A DNA stretch of 64,000 bases, from NCBI GenBank assembly GCA_963744225.1, contig CAVUSV010000004.1:1550001-1614000 (forward strand), written 5' to 3'. The notes beneath the pieces were generated by a model. That model was not told where the DNA came from and did no database searches. It saw only the letters and a list, made by a program, of their open reading frames with translations. Made by a program: the position numbers and the translations under genes. Source of the DNA: Bog-473 sp963744225. GTDB lineage: Bacteria > Actinomycetota > Acidimicrobiia > Acidimicrobiales > RAAP-2. This document shows positions 17,789 to 26,131 of this stretch, in pieces. Each line of letters begins with the position of its first letter. The stretch's first letter is position 1.

Positions 17789-18436
17789 TCAGCCTTGGGT
17801 GAAGCGGTGGGCGGCGTCGCCGCCGAGTCGGCCTGGTGGCAACATCCGTCCACATGCCACCAGCGCCAGTGCCTGTGCGGGCCCTGAGACGAGCGCGCCC
17901 GTCCCGCACGACCAGTCCAGGTCGTCGGCCCGCAATTCCAGACCGGAGAGGTCCACGCCGAAGAGGTTGGGCGATCCGGGGCCGGCGACGATTGAGAGCA
18001 CCCGAGCGATGCGCGGGTCGGGAATTCGCCGGTCAAGGGGGACCGCCTCAATGATGTCGAGCTCGTGGATGACGCAGTGCGTCAGCGCCCCTCTAACCCC
18101 GCCCCCCGGTGGCTGCCAGCCATGCAGCATGTCGGACCGGAGAGCCGAGAGGAGGGTCGCGGTGGGCAGCGCACCGTCCCTCGCCGCGATGGTGTCGGAC
18201 AACAGGGTGAAGTCGCCTCCGGCGGCTTCCAGCTGTGCCATGAACTCCGGGCCCGAATAACGGGCTGCCATCGTCATGTGCGCCACCACCTCCCGGGTGC
18301 CCCAGCCCGCGCACAGCGAGGGCGCGTCCCACACAACCGGATCCGAGGCATCCAAGAGGTCGGCCAGCGCGCAATACTCGGCCGCGATGGCATTGGCCAG
18401 ATCGTCGTCAGCGTGGAGGGCAGGATCGAGCGACAT
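17789..18436 (-). CDS. TIGR03083-type protein (mycothiol-dependent maleylpyruvate isomerase-like, DinB fold)
   Basis: 215 residues with the N-terminal signature WDAPSLCAGWGTREVVAHM typical of the mycothiol-dependent enzyme family, in which a metal is held by His residues (HM, HE). Known members isomerise maleylpyruvate or conjugate mycothiol; most are uncharacterised. It follows the SRPBCC gene by 11 nt and the ArsR gene before it, so the three form an operon. Confidence 0.75.
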   Translation of the reverse strand: MSLDPALHADDDLANAIAAEYCALADLLDASDPVVWDAPSLCAGWGTREVVAHMTMAARYSGPEFMAQLEAAGGDFTLLSDTIAARDGALPTATLLSALRSDMLHGWQPPGGGVRGALTHCVIHELDIIEAVPLDRRIPDPRIARVLSIVAGPGSPNLFGVDLSGLELRADDLDWSCGTGALVSGPAQALALVACGRMLPPGRLGGDAAHRFTQG

Positions 18437-18447
18437 GTCGTGTCGGC

Positions 18448-18936
18448 CTATCTCGATTCGGCGTCTTGTTGGCCTGACCGGGTCACTTCGCCGAGATAGT
18501 CGGCGAAGCGGTCGAGCGAGGTCAGCATCCCGGCCTGGACCTCGGGGGAAAGGAAGGCCTCGGGAACATACGTCTGGTGGATCCGCACCTCCGTGCGATC
18601 GGGACCGAGGGCGACGAACTCAGTGCGCACCCGCATGCCCGAATCCCGCTCCGTCCAGGTGAGCAGTTCGGGCTCGCAGACCTCGTCGTAGATGGCACGC
18701 GTGGGGTACTCACTGCCATCGGCGTTGTTGACCATGACCGTCTCGAATACGCCGCCCGGCCGGGCATCGACCGTCATGCGGTCACGCGGAGCAGACACAC
18801 CGGTGGGACCCCAGAAATGCGTGAGGTGGTCCGGATCGATCATGCAGCGGAAGACCAGCTCCCGCGGCGCCTCGAACACCCGGCTGAAGCGCAATTGGTT
18901 GGTCGCGGTCGAACCCGCTCTTCCGGGATCACCCAT
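18448..18936 (-). CDS. SRPBCC/AHSA1-type protein
   Basis: 162 residues with the AHSA1 pattern: LRFSRVFEAPRELVFRCM, the HLTHFWGPTGVSAPRDRM segment, then TYVPEAFLSPEVQAGMLTSL. It overlaps the ArsR gene by 8 nt and precedes the TIGR03083 gene. It repeats the ArsR-SRPBCC arrangement seen at 3.7-4.6 kb, but the two SRPBCC proteins are not close in sequence. Confidence 0.83.
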   Translation of the reverse strand: MGDPGRAGSTATNQLRFSRVFEAPRELVFRCMIDPDHLTHFWGPTGVSAPRDRMTVDARPGGVFETVMVNNADGSEYPTRAIYDEVCEPELLTWTERDSGMRVRTEFVALGPDRTEVRIHQTYVPEAFLSPEVQAGMLTSLDRFADYLGEVTRSGQQDAESR

Positions 18937-19297
18937 TACCGCGGCCCTTTCCCTTGCGTTCCGGCGCGTGCTGCAAATCAGCCAGGAGCGCGTCGAGTTT
19001 GTCGAAGCGCTCGCCCCACAGTCGCCGGTGGGTGGCGATCCAGTCCAGCGCGCCGTCGAGGGCTTCGGGCTCGAGATGGCAGGGTCGGAACTGGGCCTCG
19101 CGCCGCCGCGAGATCAGGCCGCTGCGTTCGAGCACCTTGAGGTGCTTGGAGATGCCGGGCAGCGAGATGTCGAACGGGTCGGCCAGTTCGCCGACCGTCG
19201 CGTCCCCCCGGGCCAGCCGGCTCAGGATGGCGCGCCGTGTCGGGTCCGCCAGCGCGGCGAAGGCGGCATCGAGCCCTTCATCGGTCAGGGTGTTCAC
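18929..19297 (-). CDS. ArsR-family winged-helix repressor
   Basis: 122 residues. The winged helix spans ATVGELADPFDISLPGISKH, with the recognition helix followed by KVLERSGLISRRREAQFR. No metal-site Cys pair is visible. GTG 19297 is the start because the promoter -10 box ends seven bases before it. It is first gene of an operon with SRPBCC and TIGR03083 genes, and probably represses its own transcription through the inverted repeat in its promoter. Confidence 0.9.
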   Translation of the reverse strand: MNTLTDEGLDAAFAALADPTRRAILSRLARGDATVGELADPFDISLPGISKHLKVLERSGLISRRREAQFRPCHLEPEALDGALDWIATHRRLWGERFDKLDALLADLQHAPERKGKGRGNG

Positions 19298-19332
19298 CCA
19301 GGTATTTAACCAAAGGGTTAGTTAGCTGTCAA
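19298..19332 (-). promoter_or_regulatory. Leaderless promoter and operator of the ArsR gene
   Basis: Minus strand: -35 TTGACA (19332-19327), 17-nt spacer, -10 TTAAAT (19309-19304), then six bases to the GTG at 19297. The spacer carries the perfect inverted repeat TAACC-CTTT-GGTTA (19320-19307), and GTTA-N10-TAAC overlaps the -35. The geometry matches the other ArsR promoter at 3.7 kb. Confidence 0.65.
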
Positions 19333-19460
19333 GTTAACTATGGAACCCTCGAGGTGGGCGCACGCGACGGCACGCCCTCCGGGCCGGTAGACCGGACCAA
19401 CAAGCCGCATCGTCCTCAGGACGGGCGGGTCCAACGTCGGTGGCGAAGGAGAAAGAACTC

Positions 19461-20219
19461 ATGGACAGCCCGCTCGGCCCTCTTCGCGCCTCGGCGGTCC
19501 GCTTGCACAAGCGGGTCCAAGGTCTCGACGACAACCAACTCGAGGGACAGTCCTACAGCAGCGACTGGTCGATCGCTGACGTGCTCTCGCACCTGGGCTC
19601 CGGGGCGGTCATCATGCGCCACAACCTCGAGAACCTCCTGGCCGGGCGTCCGCCCACGGAGGACTTCGCGCCGTCAGTGTGGGACGTGTGGAATGCGAAG
19701 ACGCCACGGGCCAAGGCGGACGACGGGCTGATCGAGGATGAGCTTCTGCTCGAGGCGTTGGAGGCAGTCAGTGAGGCCGACCGCGAGCGGCTCGCCTTCC
19801 CGATGGGACCGCTCTCCTTCAGTTTCGACCAGGCGGTTGCCATGCGGCTCAACGAGCACGCGTTCCATTCCTGGGACATTGAGGTCGCCCTCGACAAGGA
19901 CGCACGACTCCCGTCCGACGCGACGGCTGTCGTCGTCGACAACCTCGCGCTCATCGCGCGCTTCACGGCGAAACCGAACGGCGAAAGACGGACTGTGCGA
20001 TTGCACACCAAGGAACCCGAGCGGGATTTCGCGCTCCGCCTCGCGCCCGACGGGGTCGAGCTCGCAGCCGATGACAGCAGGCAGGAGCCGGACCTCGTGC
20101 TTCCGGCTGAAGCGTTTTGCCGTCTCGTCTACGGGAGGCTCGACCCCGCCCATACGCCAGCCGTCATCGATGAAAGCGCGTTGCTCGACACGTTGCGCAC
20201 CGTCTTCCCCGGGCCCTAG
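19461..20219 (+). CDS. TIGR03083-type maleylpyruvate isomerase-like protein
   Basis: 252 residues. DinB-like four-helix fold with WSIADVLSHLGSGAVIMRH and a later NEHAFHSWDIEVALDKD, where His residues would hold a metal. It ends in a MDMPI C-terminal-like domain (TVRLHTKEPERDFALRL). ATG 19461 has AAGGAG at a good distance; GTG 19440 is an alternative. It is divergent from the ArsR operon, which holds a second, shorter member of the same family. Mycothiol dependence is by family only. Confidence 0.78.
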   Translation: MDSPLGPLRASAVRLHKRVQGLDDNQLEGQSYSSDWSIADVLSHLGSGAVIMRHNLENLLAGRPPTEDFAPSVWDVWNAKTPRAKADDGLIEDELLLEALEAVSEADRERLAFPMGPLSFSFDQAVAMRLNEHAFHSWDIEVALDKDARLPSDATAVVVDNLALIARFTAKPNGERRTVRLHTKEPERDFALRLAPDGVELAADDSRQEPDLVLPAEAFCRLVYGRLDPAHTPAVIDESALLDTLRTVFPGP

Positions 20220-20393
20220 GCGAGCGAGCCCGTCGCGGGAACTGTCACTGGACAGCACCAGGCAAATGCCAGCCACCCTCGGTCAGCACTGCGGCCTGAG
20301 TGGAACAATAGAGTTCCGCTCAACGCGAGTGTCCCAGGAATGGCGTACGACATGCACAACGACCAGTCAAACCGAGATGAGTGGCCCTAGGCC

Positions 20394-21323
20394 GTGGATC
20401 CCGAACGCGACTGGGTGCACCGCACCGCGAGCCTCCGCGGCCTTTCGTACCGTTTCGCGGTGCGCAGTGATGACGAGCACCTGGGTCGGCAAATAGACGC
20501 GCTGTTTGCAGGCTTGCGCGATCCGGAGGTCGCGGCGCCCGCGGACCACTGGTACTCGTTGACGACGACACCCGCCAGCGCGGGCACAGTGACCGTCGAC
20601 GTTTGGCGCGACGGCGTGTCGGTGGCGCTCGGACAACGACCTCCAGACGCCCTTGGGTGGGTTGTATGGGACGTCAACCGTGCGACGGCGGAGGCCAGCG
20701 GGAACCACCTGCTCCTCCACGCCGGGGCTCTCGACGCGAGCGGTGCCGGCGTGCTGGTGCCCGGCGCCTCGGGATCGGGCAAGTCGACCCTCGTGGCGGG
20801 TCTGGCCCGCGCTGGGCTGGGCTACCTGACAGACGAACTGACCGCGCTGGACCTGGCGAGCGGCAAGCTCCTGCCGTACGCCAAGCCGATCACCATAAAG
20901 CCGGGCAGCTTCGCGGTCCTGGGTGATATGGCCCCCGACGCGACGGGCCTGACCGGGAACGATCCGCGTGAGGACGTCTGGGCGCGCCAGGAGTGGCTGG
21001 TCGCGGTGGGGGAGGGCACGGGGCGCCACATCGGGGGGCCGTGCGATCCCGGTGTGGTGATCGTGCCCCGGTTCGATGCTGGCGCTGAGACCCGTCTGTC
21101 CCCGCTCTCGGACACCGAGGCGTTCTTCGCCTTGGCGCTGCACACCGTCAACCTCGTCCAGCACGGCGCGGTCGGAACGGCGGCCCTCGGCGAATTGGTG
21201 GCGCGGTGTGCCTGCTTCGCGCTCACGATGTCGGGACTGGACGAAGCCTGTCGGCTCGTGCACGGCCTCCTGGGAGAGACGGTGCTGCCGGTGCCGCGGG
21301 GCGGAGGCGGGCATGACCGCTGA
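20394..21323 (+). CDS. HPr-kinase-like protein of the RiPP/PqqD-associated type
   Basis: 309 residues. A P-loop GASGSGKST lies at about residues 124-132, preceded by LLLHAGALDASGAGVLVPG, as in the HprK-like kinases encoded beside PqqD and nucleotidyltransferase genes. The PTS system it is named for is absent, and the N-terminal HprK domain is not recognisable. Family members in lasso-peptide loci phosphorylate a precursor; here the substrate is unknown. Its stop lies inside the next gene (PqqD), an 11-nt overlap. It starts at a GTG, and a 16-codon open reading (20340-20390) ends three bases before it. Confidence 0.8.
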   Translation: MDPERDWVHRTASLRGLSYRFAVRSDDEHLGRQIDALFAGLRDPEVAAPADHWYSLTTTPASAGTVTVDVWRDGVSVALGQRPPDALGWVVWDVNRATAEASGNHLLLHAGALDASGAGVLVPGASGSGKSTLVAGLARAGLGYLTDELTALDLASGKLLPYAKPITIKPGSFAVLGDMAPDATGLTGNDPREDVWARQEWLVAVGEGTGRHIGGPCDPGVVIVPRFDAGAETRLSPLSDTEAFFALALHTVNLVQHGAVGTAALGELVARCACFALTMSGLDEACRLVHGLLGETVLPVPRGGGGHDR

Positions 21324-21633
21324 ATGGCCCCGCCGAGGATCGCGACCGCTGCGCCGGGAGGGTGTCTCGGCGGTTGTGTTGGACGACAATCTGGCCCTCT
21401 ACGACGAGGTCGGCCAACTCCTCATCCTGCTCAACATCAGCGCGGCCGAGGTGTGGGAGCTCTGCGACGGCGCGACGAATGTCGACCAGATGGTGCGCCA
21501 GCTCGCCGAGGCGCATCCAGCGGAGGCCGGCGTGATCGGTGAAGACGTGCGACAGACGGTGCGCAAGCTGGCCGATCTCGGACTGGTCGCGGATGCCGCA
21601 CCCGAGGTGGGCGCCGGGCCCGCCGGCAGCTAG
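21313..21633 (+). CDS. PqqD-family peptide-recognition protein (RRE)
   Basis: 106 residues. The core VVLDDNLALYDEVGQLLILL and NISAAEVWELCDGATNVDQM match the PqqD fold, which in RiPP pathways binds the leader of a precursor peptide and hands it to the modifying enzyme. ATG 21313 lies inside the kinase gene's end, so the two are translationally coupled. No radical SAM, cyclase or protease gene follows. The C-terminal PEVGAGPAGS tail is probably disordered. Confidence 0.85.
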   Translation: MTAEWPRRGSRPLRREGVSAVVLDDNLALYDEVGQLLILLNISAAEVWELCDGATNVDQMVRQLAEAHPAEAGVIGEDVRQTVRKLADLGLVADAAPEVGAGPAGS

Positions 21634-21713
21634 CGGCCGAACCGCCCCCCGACGGGTCGAGGCGCAGCCGAACCAAGAGTTGCCACCCAGGCGGCAGTTG
21701 TGGAGGATTGGGC

Positions 21714-22544
21714 GTGTCCATCGTTCGCCTGTCAGGCGAAACAAGCCCCGACGAGGTGTCGGCCATCATCGGGCGAGACGGTGCAGTAATCGTCGAAGGC
21801 GTGGCAACGGCGTCGCTGCTCGGTCGCATCGAGTCCGAATTGCGCCCGTACCTCAATGCAACACCAACCGGGCCTGACGACTTCAGCGGCAGCCGGACCC
21901 GCCGGACGGGCTCGCTGATCGCCCGATCACCCTCGTGCCGCGCGCTGGTCATGCACCCGCTGACGCTGGGCACGGCGCGCACATTTCTCGGGCATGCCAC
22001 GAATATCCAGTTGCACCTGACCCAGGCCATCGCGATCGGACCAGGGGAGACGCCGCAGCCCATCCACCGAGACCAGTGGGCGTTCGACTTCTTCCCCTTC
22101 CCACAGGGGTACGAGGTCCAGTGCAACACCATTTGGGCCCTGAGCGACTTCACCGAGGAGAACGGTGCGACTCGGGTCGTGGTGGGAAGCAACCTGAGGG
22201 AGGACAAGCTTTCGTTCGGCCCCGATGACACCGAGCCGGCCGAGATGGCGCGGGGTTCGGTGCTGTTCTATTCGGGCAGCGTCTACCACGGTGGCGGGGC
22301 CAATCGTTCCGGGGCGACGCGCATCGGTCTGAACATCACCTACAACGTGGCCTGGTTACGCCAAGAGGAGAACCAGTACCTGTCGGTGCCGCGCGAGGTG
22401 GCGGAGACACTGCCGACTGAGTTGCTACGGCTGATGGGCTATGACCGCGGGGCGTACACGCTCGGGTACATCGACGACTTGCGCGATCCGATCGAGGCCG
22501 TTCGACCCGGAACCGGCTCGGCAGGCTTCGGCCTCGGCTCGTAA
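21714..22544 (+). CDS. Phytanoyl-CoA dioxygenase-family (PhyH) 2-oxoglutarate/Fe(II) enzyme
   Basis: 276 residues. Iron ligands fit HRDQWAF (His and Asp) and the distal His in VYHGGGANRS, with an Arg nearby for 2-oxoglutarate. GTG 21714 has GGAGG seven bases upstream and is preferred to the TTG at 21708. Such enzymes hydroxylate lipids, amino acids or natural products. It follows PqqD by 80 nt. A tailoring role on a peptide or lipid is possible but unproved. Confidence 0.83.
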   Translation: MSIVRLSGETSPDEVSAIIGRDGAVIVEGVATASLLGRIESELRPYLNATPTGPDDFSGSRTRRTGSLIARSPSCRALVMHPLTLGTARTFLGHATNIQLHLTQAIAIGPGETPQPIHRDQWAFDFFPFPQGYEVQCNTIWALSDFTEENGATRVVVGSNLREDKLSFGPDDTEPAEMARGSVLFYSGSVYHGGGANRSGATRIGLNITYNVAWLRQEENQYLSVPREVAETLPTELLRLMGYDRGAYTLGYIDDLRDPIEAVRPGTGSAGFGLGS

Positions 22545-22607
22545 CAAAGCCACGCGGGCGCCTGCGCGAACGTTCAGATCGCGCGCGAGCACCGCTACCG
22601 TGGTGGC

Positions 22608-23093
22608 GTGCCGGTGGACATCCGAGTGGCCACAGCGGACGACCACGACGACTTGTACCGGGCCTTCAGCCGCATCGTTGGAGCGCACGAGGGGTTCCCG
22701 CAGATCCCGCCCCTCACGCGCGTGGACTTCGTCGACTATTGGCTCGCACACTCGTCGGCCGTGCTCGTCGCCCGGTTCGAGGGTTCGCTCATCGGCGCCT
22801 ACTACGTCAAGCCCAATTTCGTCGGGCGAGCGGCACACATCGCCAACGCCGGCTACTTCGTCCTCGCCCCCTATCGGAGCACGGGGGTCGGGCGGACCCT
22901 GGTCGAGCACTCCTTGCGGGAGGCGCGGCGTCTCGGGTTTGACGCCATGATGTTCAACCTCGTGTTCGAGTCCAACACCGCCCGCACCATGTACCGTGGC
23001 CTGGGCTTCGAGGAGGTGGGGCGGATTCCAGGCGCCATCGAGGGTGAGGACGCGGTGATCTACTGGCGCAGTCTCGAGGACATCGATCCGTGA
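22608..23093 (+). CDS. GNAT-family N-acetyltransferase
   Basis: 161 residues with the acetyl-CoA-binding motif A (YRSTGVGRTLVEHSLREAR, R/Q-x-x-G-x-G/A type) and the following FNLVFESNTARTMYRGLGFE motif B. The acceptor is unknown. Its stop overlaps the next start by GTGA, so it is coupled to the crotonase-fold gene. It may modify a small amine or a peptide made by the same operon. Confidence 0.85.
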   Translation: MPVDIRVATADDHDDLYRAFSRIVGAHEGFPQIPPLTRVDFVDYWLAHSSAVLVARFEGSLIGAYYVKPNFVGRAAHIANAGYFVLAPYRSTGVGRTLVEHSLREARRLGFDAMMFNLVFESNTARTMYRGLGFEEVGRIPGAIEGEDAVIYWRSLEDIDP

Positions 23094-23848
23094 ACGGCGA
23101 GGATGTCACGGTGGAGCAGCGCGGCGCCCACGTCGGTGTGGTGTGCCTGCACCGGCCGCCCAACAACTACTTCGACACCGCGCTGGTCGAGTTGCTCGCC
23201 GGAGCATACGAGGAGCTGGACGGCTCGGGATGGTGTCGGGCCATCGTGTTGACGTCGGAGGGTCGGCACTTCTGTGCGGGGCTCGACTTTGCCGCCAACG
23301 CCGGCCAGGACATCGCCGCGCTCTACCGCGGTGCCCTCCGCCTCTTCGCCGCGCCACTGCCGGTTGTGGCCGCGGTGCAGGGTGCGGCGATCGGCGGTGG
23401 CTGCGGGCTTGCACTGTCGGCGGACTTCCGGGTGGCCTCGTCACAGACGCGCTTCAGCGCGAACTTCGCCCGGCTGGGCTTCCATCATGGCTTCGCGCTG
23501 AGCGTCACGCTCCCGGCGGTGGTGGGGCGCCAGGCCGCGGCGGACCTCTTGCTCACCGGTCGGCGCGTCGGCGGGGAGGAAGCGCTGGCCCTCGGCCTGT
23601 GCGACCGGCTGGCCGGTGACGGCGACCTGCTTGCGCAGGCCCTCGGGTATGCGGGGGAGCTGGCAGCCTCGGCTCCGCTGGCCGTCCGCTCCATCCGGGC
23701 CACGCTGCGGCGCGACCTGGTCGAGCAGGCCCGGCTCGCCATGGAGCGTGAGTGCGCGGAGCAAGTTGCGCTGCGCGACACGGCCGACTTCGCCGAAGGG
23801 GTGCGCGCCGCGGCCGAGCGCCGGCAACCCCGCTTCAGCGGGGCATGA
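23090..23848 (+). CDS. Enoyl-CoA hydratase/isomerase (crotonase) superfamily protein, catalytic Glu residues not conserved
   Basis: 252 residues with the crotonase fold: VVCLHRPPNNYFDTALVELL, oxyanion-hole segment FCAGLDFAAN and AAVQGAAIGGGCGLALSADF. Where hydratases carry the first catalytic Glu (PEINLG type), this protein has NFARLGFHHG, and the GGTQRL-type segment is FALSVTLPAVVG, so both usual Glu residues appear absent. It may do another crotonase reaction or bind CoA esters without hydrating them. It is coupled by GTGA before and ATGA after. Confidence 0.8.
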   Translation: MNGEDVTVEQRGAHVGVVCLHRPPNNYFDTALVELLAGAYEELDGSGWCRAIVLTSEGRHFCAGLDFAANAGQDIAALYRGALRLFAAPLPVVAAVQGAAIGGGCGLALSADFRVASSQTRFSANFARLGFHHGFALSVTLPAVVGRQAAADLLLTGRRVGGEEALALGLCDRLAGDGDLLAQALGYAGELAASAPLAVRSIRATLRRDLVEQARLAMERECAEQVALRDTADFAEGVRAAAERRQPRFSGA

Positions 23849-24684
23849 GCGTGACCGGCCCGGTGGACCACGAGCTGAACACGTCCTTCTGCTGGGCCGA
23901 CCACCATGGCCCGTTTCGCTCGCTCACCGAGGAGCAGGCTCACGAGTACGACGAGCGAGGATTCTTCGTGCTGGAGGACGCGCTGGGGGCCGCCGAGGTG
24001 GCGGAGCTGCTGGCGGCGATCGACCCCTTCGAGGCGCACCAGGAGGAGGCGCTGCGCGCCATGGAAGGCGGCCGGTTCTTCATTGCCCGCGCCGACGAGA
24101 TCACCTTCACCACCCACCTCGTGTTGCGCTCGGCATTGCTGCGGCGTTTCACCTCCTCCGCGCTGCTCGCCGATGTCTGCGCCGACCTCATCGGTCCCGA
24201 CGTCCGACTGTATTGGGACCAGGCCGTGTACAAGAAGCCGGGGACCGAGTCCCCGTTCCCGTGGCACCAGGACAACGGGTACGCGTTCGTCGAGCCGCAG
24301 CAATACCTGACCTGTTGGGTTGCCCTCACCGACGCCACCGAGGACAACGGCTGCCCCTGGGTGGTACCGGGCCTGCATCGCCGGGGCACCCTGGCCCACG
24401 AATACTCCGACATCGGCTTTGTCTGCCTGCGCGATCCGGAGGACGCGGTGGCGGTCCCGGCGGCAGCGGGGAGCATCGTCGTCTTTTCGTCGTTGACACC
24501 GCACTCGACCGGCCCCAATCGCACCGACGGTGTGCGCAAGGCCTACATCGTGCAGTTCGCTCCCACCGGCGCCGCGGTGATGAGGAGCGAACCGGGCGGG
24601 GTGGCGACGAGCATCACCGCCGATGACGAGTTCCGACAGTACGAGATATTGCGCGGGGGAGAGCGGGTCATCCCTTTGCCCTGA
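23845..24684 (+). CDS. Phytanoyl-CoA dioxygenase-family (PhyH) 2-oxoglutarate/Fe(II) enzyme
   Basis: 279 residues. The iron ligands are visible as WHQDNGYAF (His, Asp) and the distal His in LTPHSTGPNRTD, with an Arg for 2-oxoglutarate. The motif HQDNGY is typical of PhyH proteins acting on CoA esters or secondary-metabolite scaffolds. It is ATGA-coupled to the crotonase-fold gene. It is the second PhyH protein of the operon but diverged from the first. It converges with the nucleotidyltransferase-like gene. Confidence 0.85.
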   Translation: MSVTGPVDHELNTSFCWADHHGPFRSLTEEQAHEYDERGFFVLEDALGAAEVAELLAAIDPFEAHQEEALRAMEGGRFFIARADEITFTTHLVLRSALLRRFTSSALLADVCADLIGPDVRLYWDQAVYKKPGTESPFPWHQDNGYAFVEPQQYLTCWVALTDATEDNGCPWVVPGLHRRGTLAHEYSDIGFVCLRDPEDAVAVPAAAGSIVVFSSLTPHSTGPNRTDGVRKAYIVQFAPTGAAVMRSEPGGVATSITADDEFRQYEILRGGERVIPLP

Positions 24685-24721
24685 GATGACCCGACCAAGC
24701 AAGCTCCCAGCGCCGAACTCC

Positions 24722-25885
24722 TCAGGCGGTGTGGGCAGATCGCCTGAACACGCGTCGCGGTAACCGCGCGGCCCAGCGGATCCGACCCCGGATCCCGTAC
24801 CCCGACACGAGATGCACGAGGGCCACCTTCATGCGCCGTGTCCTGCCGTCGGTGATGGTCAGCGCGTAGTCGAGCCGGTAGCGCGGGAGCTCCCGCTCAG
24901 TGAGCGGCCGGGTTTCCGACAGCAGCCGTCGCATCTTCTCGCCCCGCCGGCCACGAGTCGGCAGGGCGAACAGGCCCGGGGGCGAATCGACTCCCGCACG
25001 TCGCGCCATCGCCAGGGCCGCACCCACGACGGTGACGCACTTGACGTCACGGGCGACTGTGTGGACCGCTTCCCAGTCGACCGGGCGACCGGTCTGCGAC
25101 GCATCGTGCACGATCATGGCAAGGTCGGCAATCCAGATGAGCCGGCAGAACCGGTGGTGCGGCTTACCGGCGTGCGCGGCCAGCACGACGAGCTCATCGG
25201 TCAAGGACAAACCGAAGGCGGGTGTTCCCGCACACGCCATGGGTTGGCGACGCTTCCACAGCGCTATGGCGTCGAGAGCGGTGACGCGCTGGGTGGTTTG
25301 CTCGAGCCCGTAGTGCAGTTCGAGGAAGAGCGAGGGCACGTCGGGATGAGTGAGCACCGAGTCGTAGAGGTCGGTACCGGCGGGGCGAGCGACCCGCCAG
25401 CCGACTGCCCGCAATGCCTCGAGAGACCGACCGTGATCCGCCAGCGGCAACAGCACGTCGATGTCATCCATCGGCCGCAGGCCGGGCTCGGGGTACCGGC
25501 TGGCCACTGCCGGCCCCTTGAGCACAACCGGCTCCAGCCCGGCGTCGGTGAGCGGGCGGATTGCCAGCGCCACTGCCCGGGGGATGAGGAGCAGCGCCTC
25601 CATCCGGAATGCGTGTGCGGTTGCCTCGACGCGGTCACGCTCGGGGCCGAGGGCGTCGCTCGCTTCGGCTGTCTCCACGGCGCGCCAGAGCAACGGCACG
25701 AGGCGGTGGTCAACGGCGGCGGCGGCGGCCACAGGCAGTTCGGCACCAAGGTCGAGCGCGCGCCACACCGCCGCCGGGTCGGGATCGGGACGGCAGGCCT
25801 CCCAGAGCAGTCTCGCTGTCTGCACGGTGGCGCCTGCTTCCCAACGCTGACGGATCAACGGATCAACAACTCGAGTGGCGCGCAT
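24722..25885 (-). CDS. NTP_transf_5-type nucleotidyltransferase-family protein
   Basis: 387 residues. The family signature VVLKGPAVASRYPEPGLRPM followed by DDIDVLLP gives the Lys and Asp-x-Asp of a nucleotidyltransferase site (about residues 118-145). Later LELHYGLEQTTQ and AHAGKPHHRFCRLIWIADLA are also typical. Genes of this family sit beside HprK-like and PqqD genes in lasso-peptide and related loci, and the same company is found here. The exact reaction is not known. It is divergent from the Tat-signal gene. Confidence 0.8.
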   Translation of the reverse strand: MRATRVVDPLIRQRWEAGATVQTARLLWEACRPDPDPAAVWRALDLGAELPVAAAAAVDHRLVPLLWRAVETAEASDALGPERDRVEATAHAFRMEALLLIPRAVALAIRPLTDAGLEPVVLKGPAVASRYPEPGLRPMDDIDVLLPLADHGRSLEALRAVGWRVARPAGTDLYDSVLTHPDVPSLFLELHYGLEQTTQRVTALDAIALWKRRQPMACAGTPAFGLSLTDELVVLAAHAGKPHHRFCRLIWIADLAMIVHDASQTGRPVDWEAVHTVARDVKCVTVVGAALAMARRAGVDSPPGLFALPTRGRRGEKMRRLLSETRPLTERELPRYRLDYALTITDGRTRRMKVALVHLVSGYGIRGRIRWAARLPRRVFRRSAHTA

Positions 25886-25974
25886 CCCGATTCAATCTTC
25901 ATGCACCCCAGAGGTTTGCAGGCAATGGATGCGCATGCTGCATCTTTCGGCCAACTCGAAAAGAGTCCGCAAAA

Positions 25975-26003
25975 TTCGCCTGTTACAGTAAGAAGCAGGC
26001 GAA
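25975..26003. promoter_or_regulatory. 8-bp inverted repeat in an AT-richer intergenic region
   Basis: TTCGCCTG (25975-25982) and CAGGCGAA (25996-26003) are perfect arms around a 13-nt centre, in the 246-bp region between the divergent nucleotidyltransferase-like and Tat-signal genes. The region is clearly AT-richer than its surroundings, as expected for promoters. It is a candidate operator or RNA hairpin. Confidence 0.4.
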
Positions 26004-26131
26004 GCAGCAGTTATCAGACAGGAACGATTAGTCGAAGAGGTTTTGTTTTAGAGGCGAACAGGGGTGGCATCCCTGTTGCTCGTAGGGGGCGTCTGCCGTA
26101 CCTCAGCACACGAGAATGAGGGCGGTAATCA

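Noticed and set aside
20302..20317. GGAAC-AATAGA-GTTCC before the kinase gene, similar to the MFS operator
   Set aside because: Only the TTCC core is shared; the arms differ and no regulator links the two.
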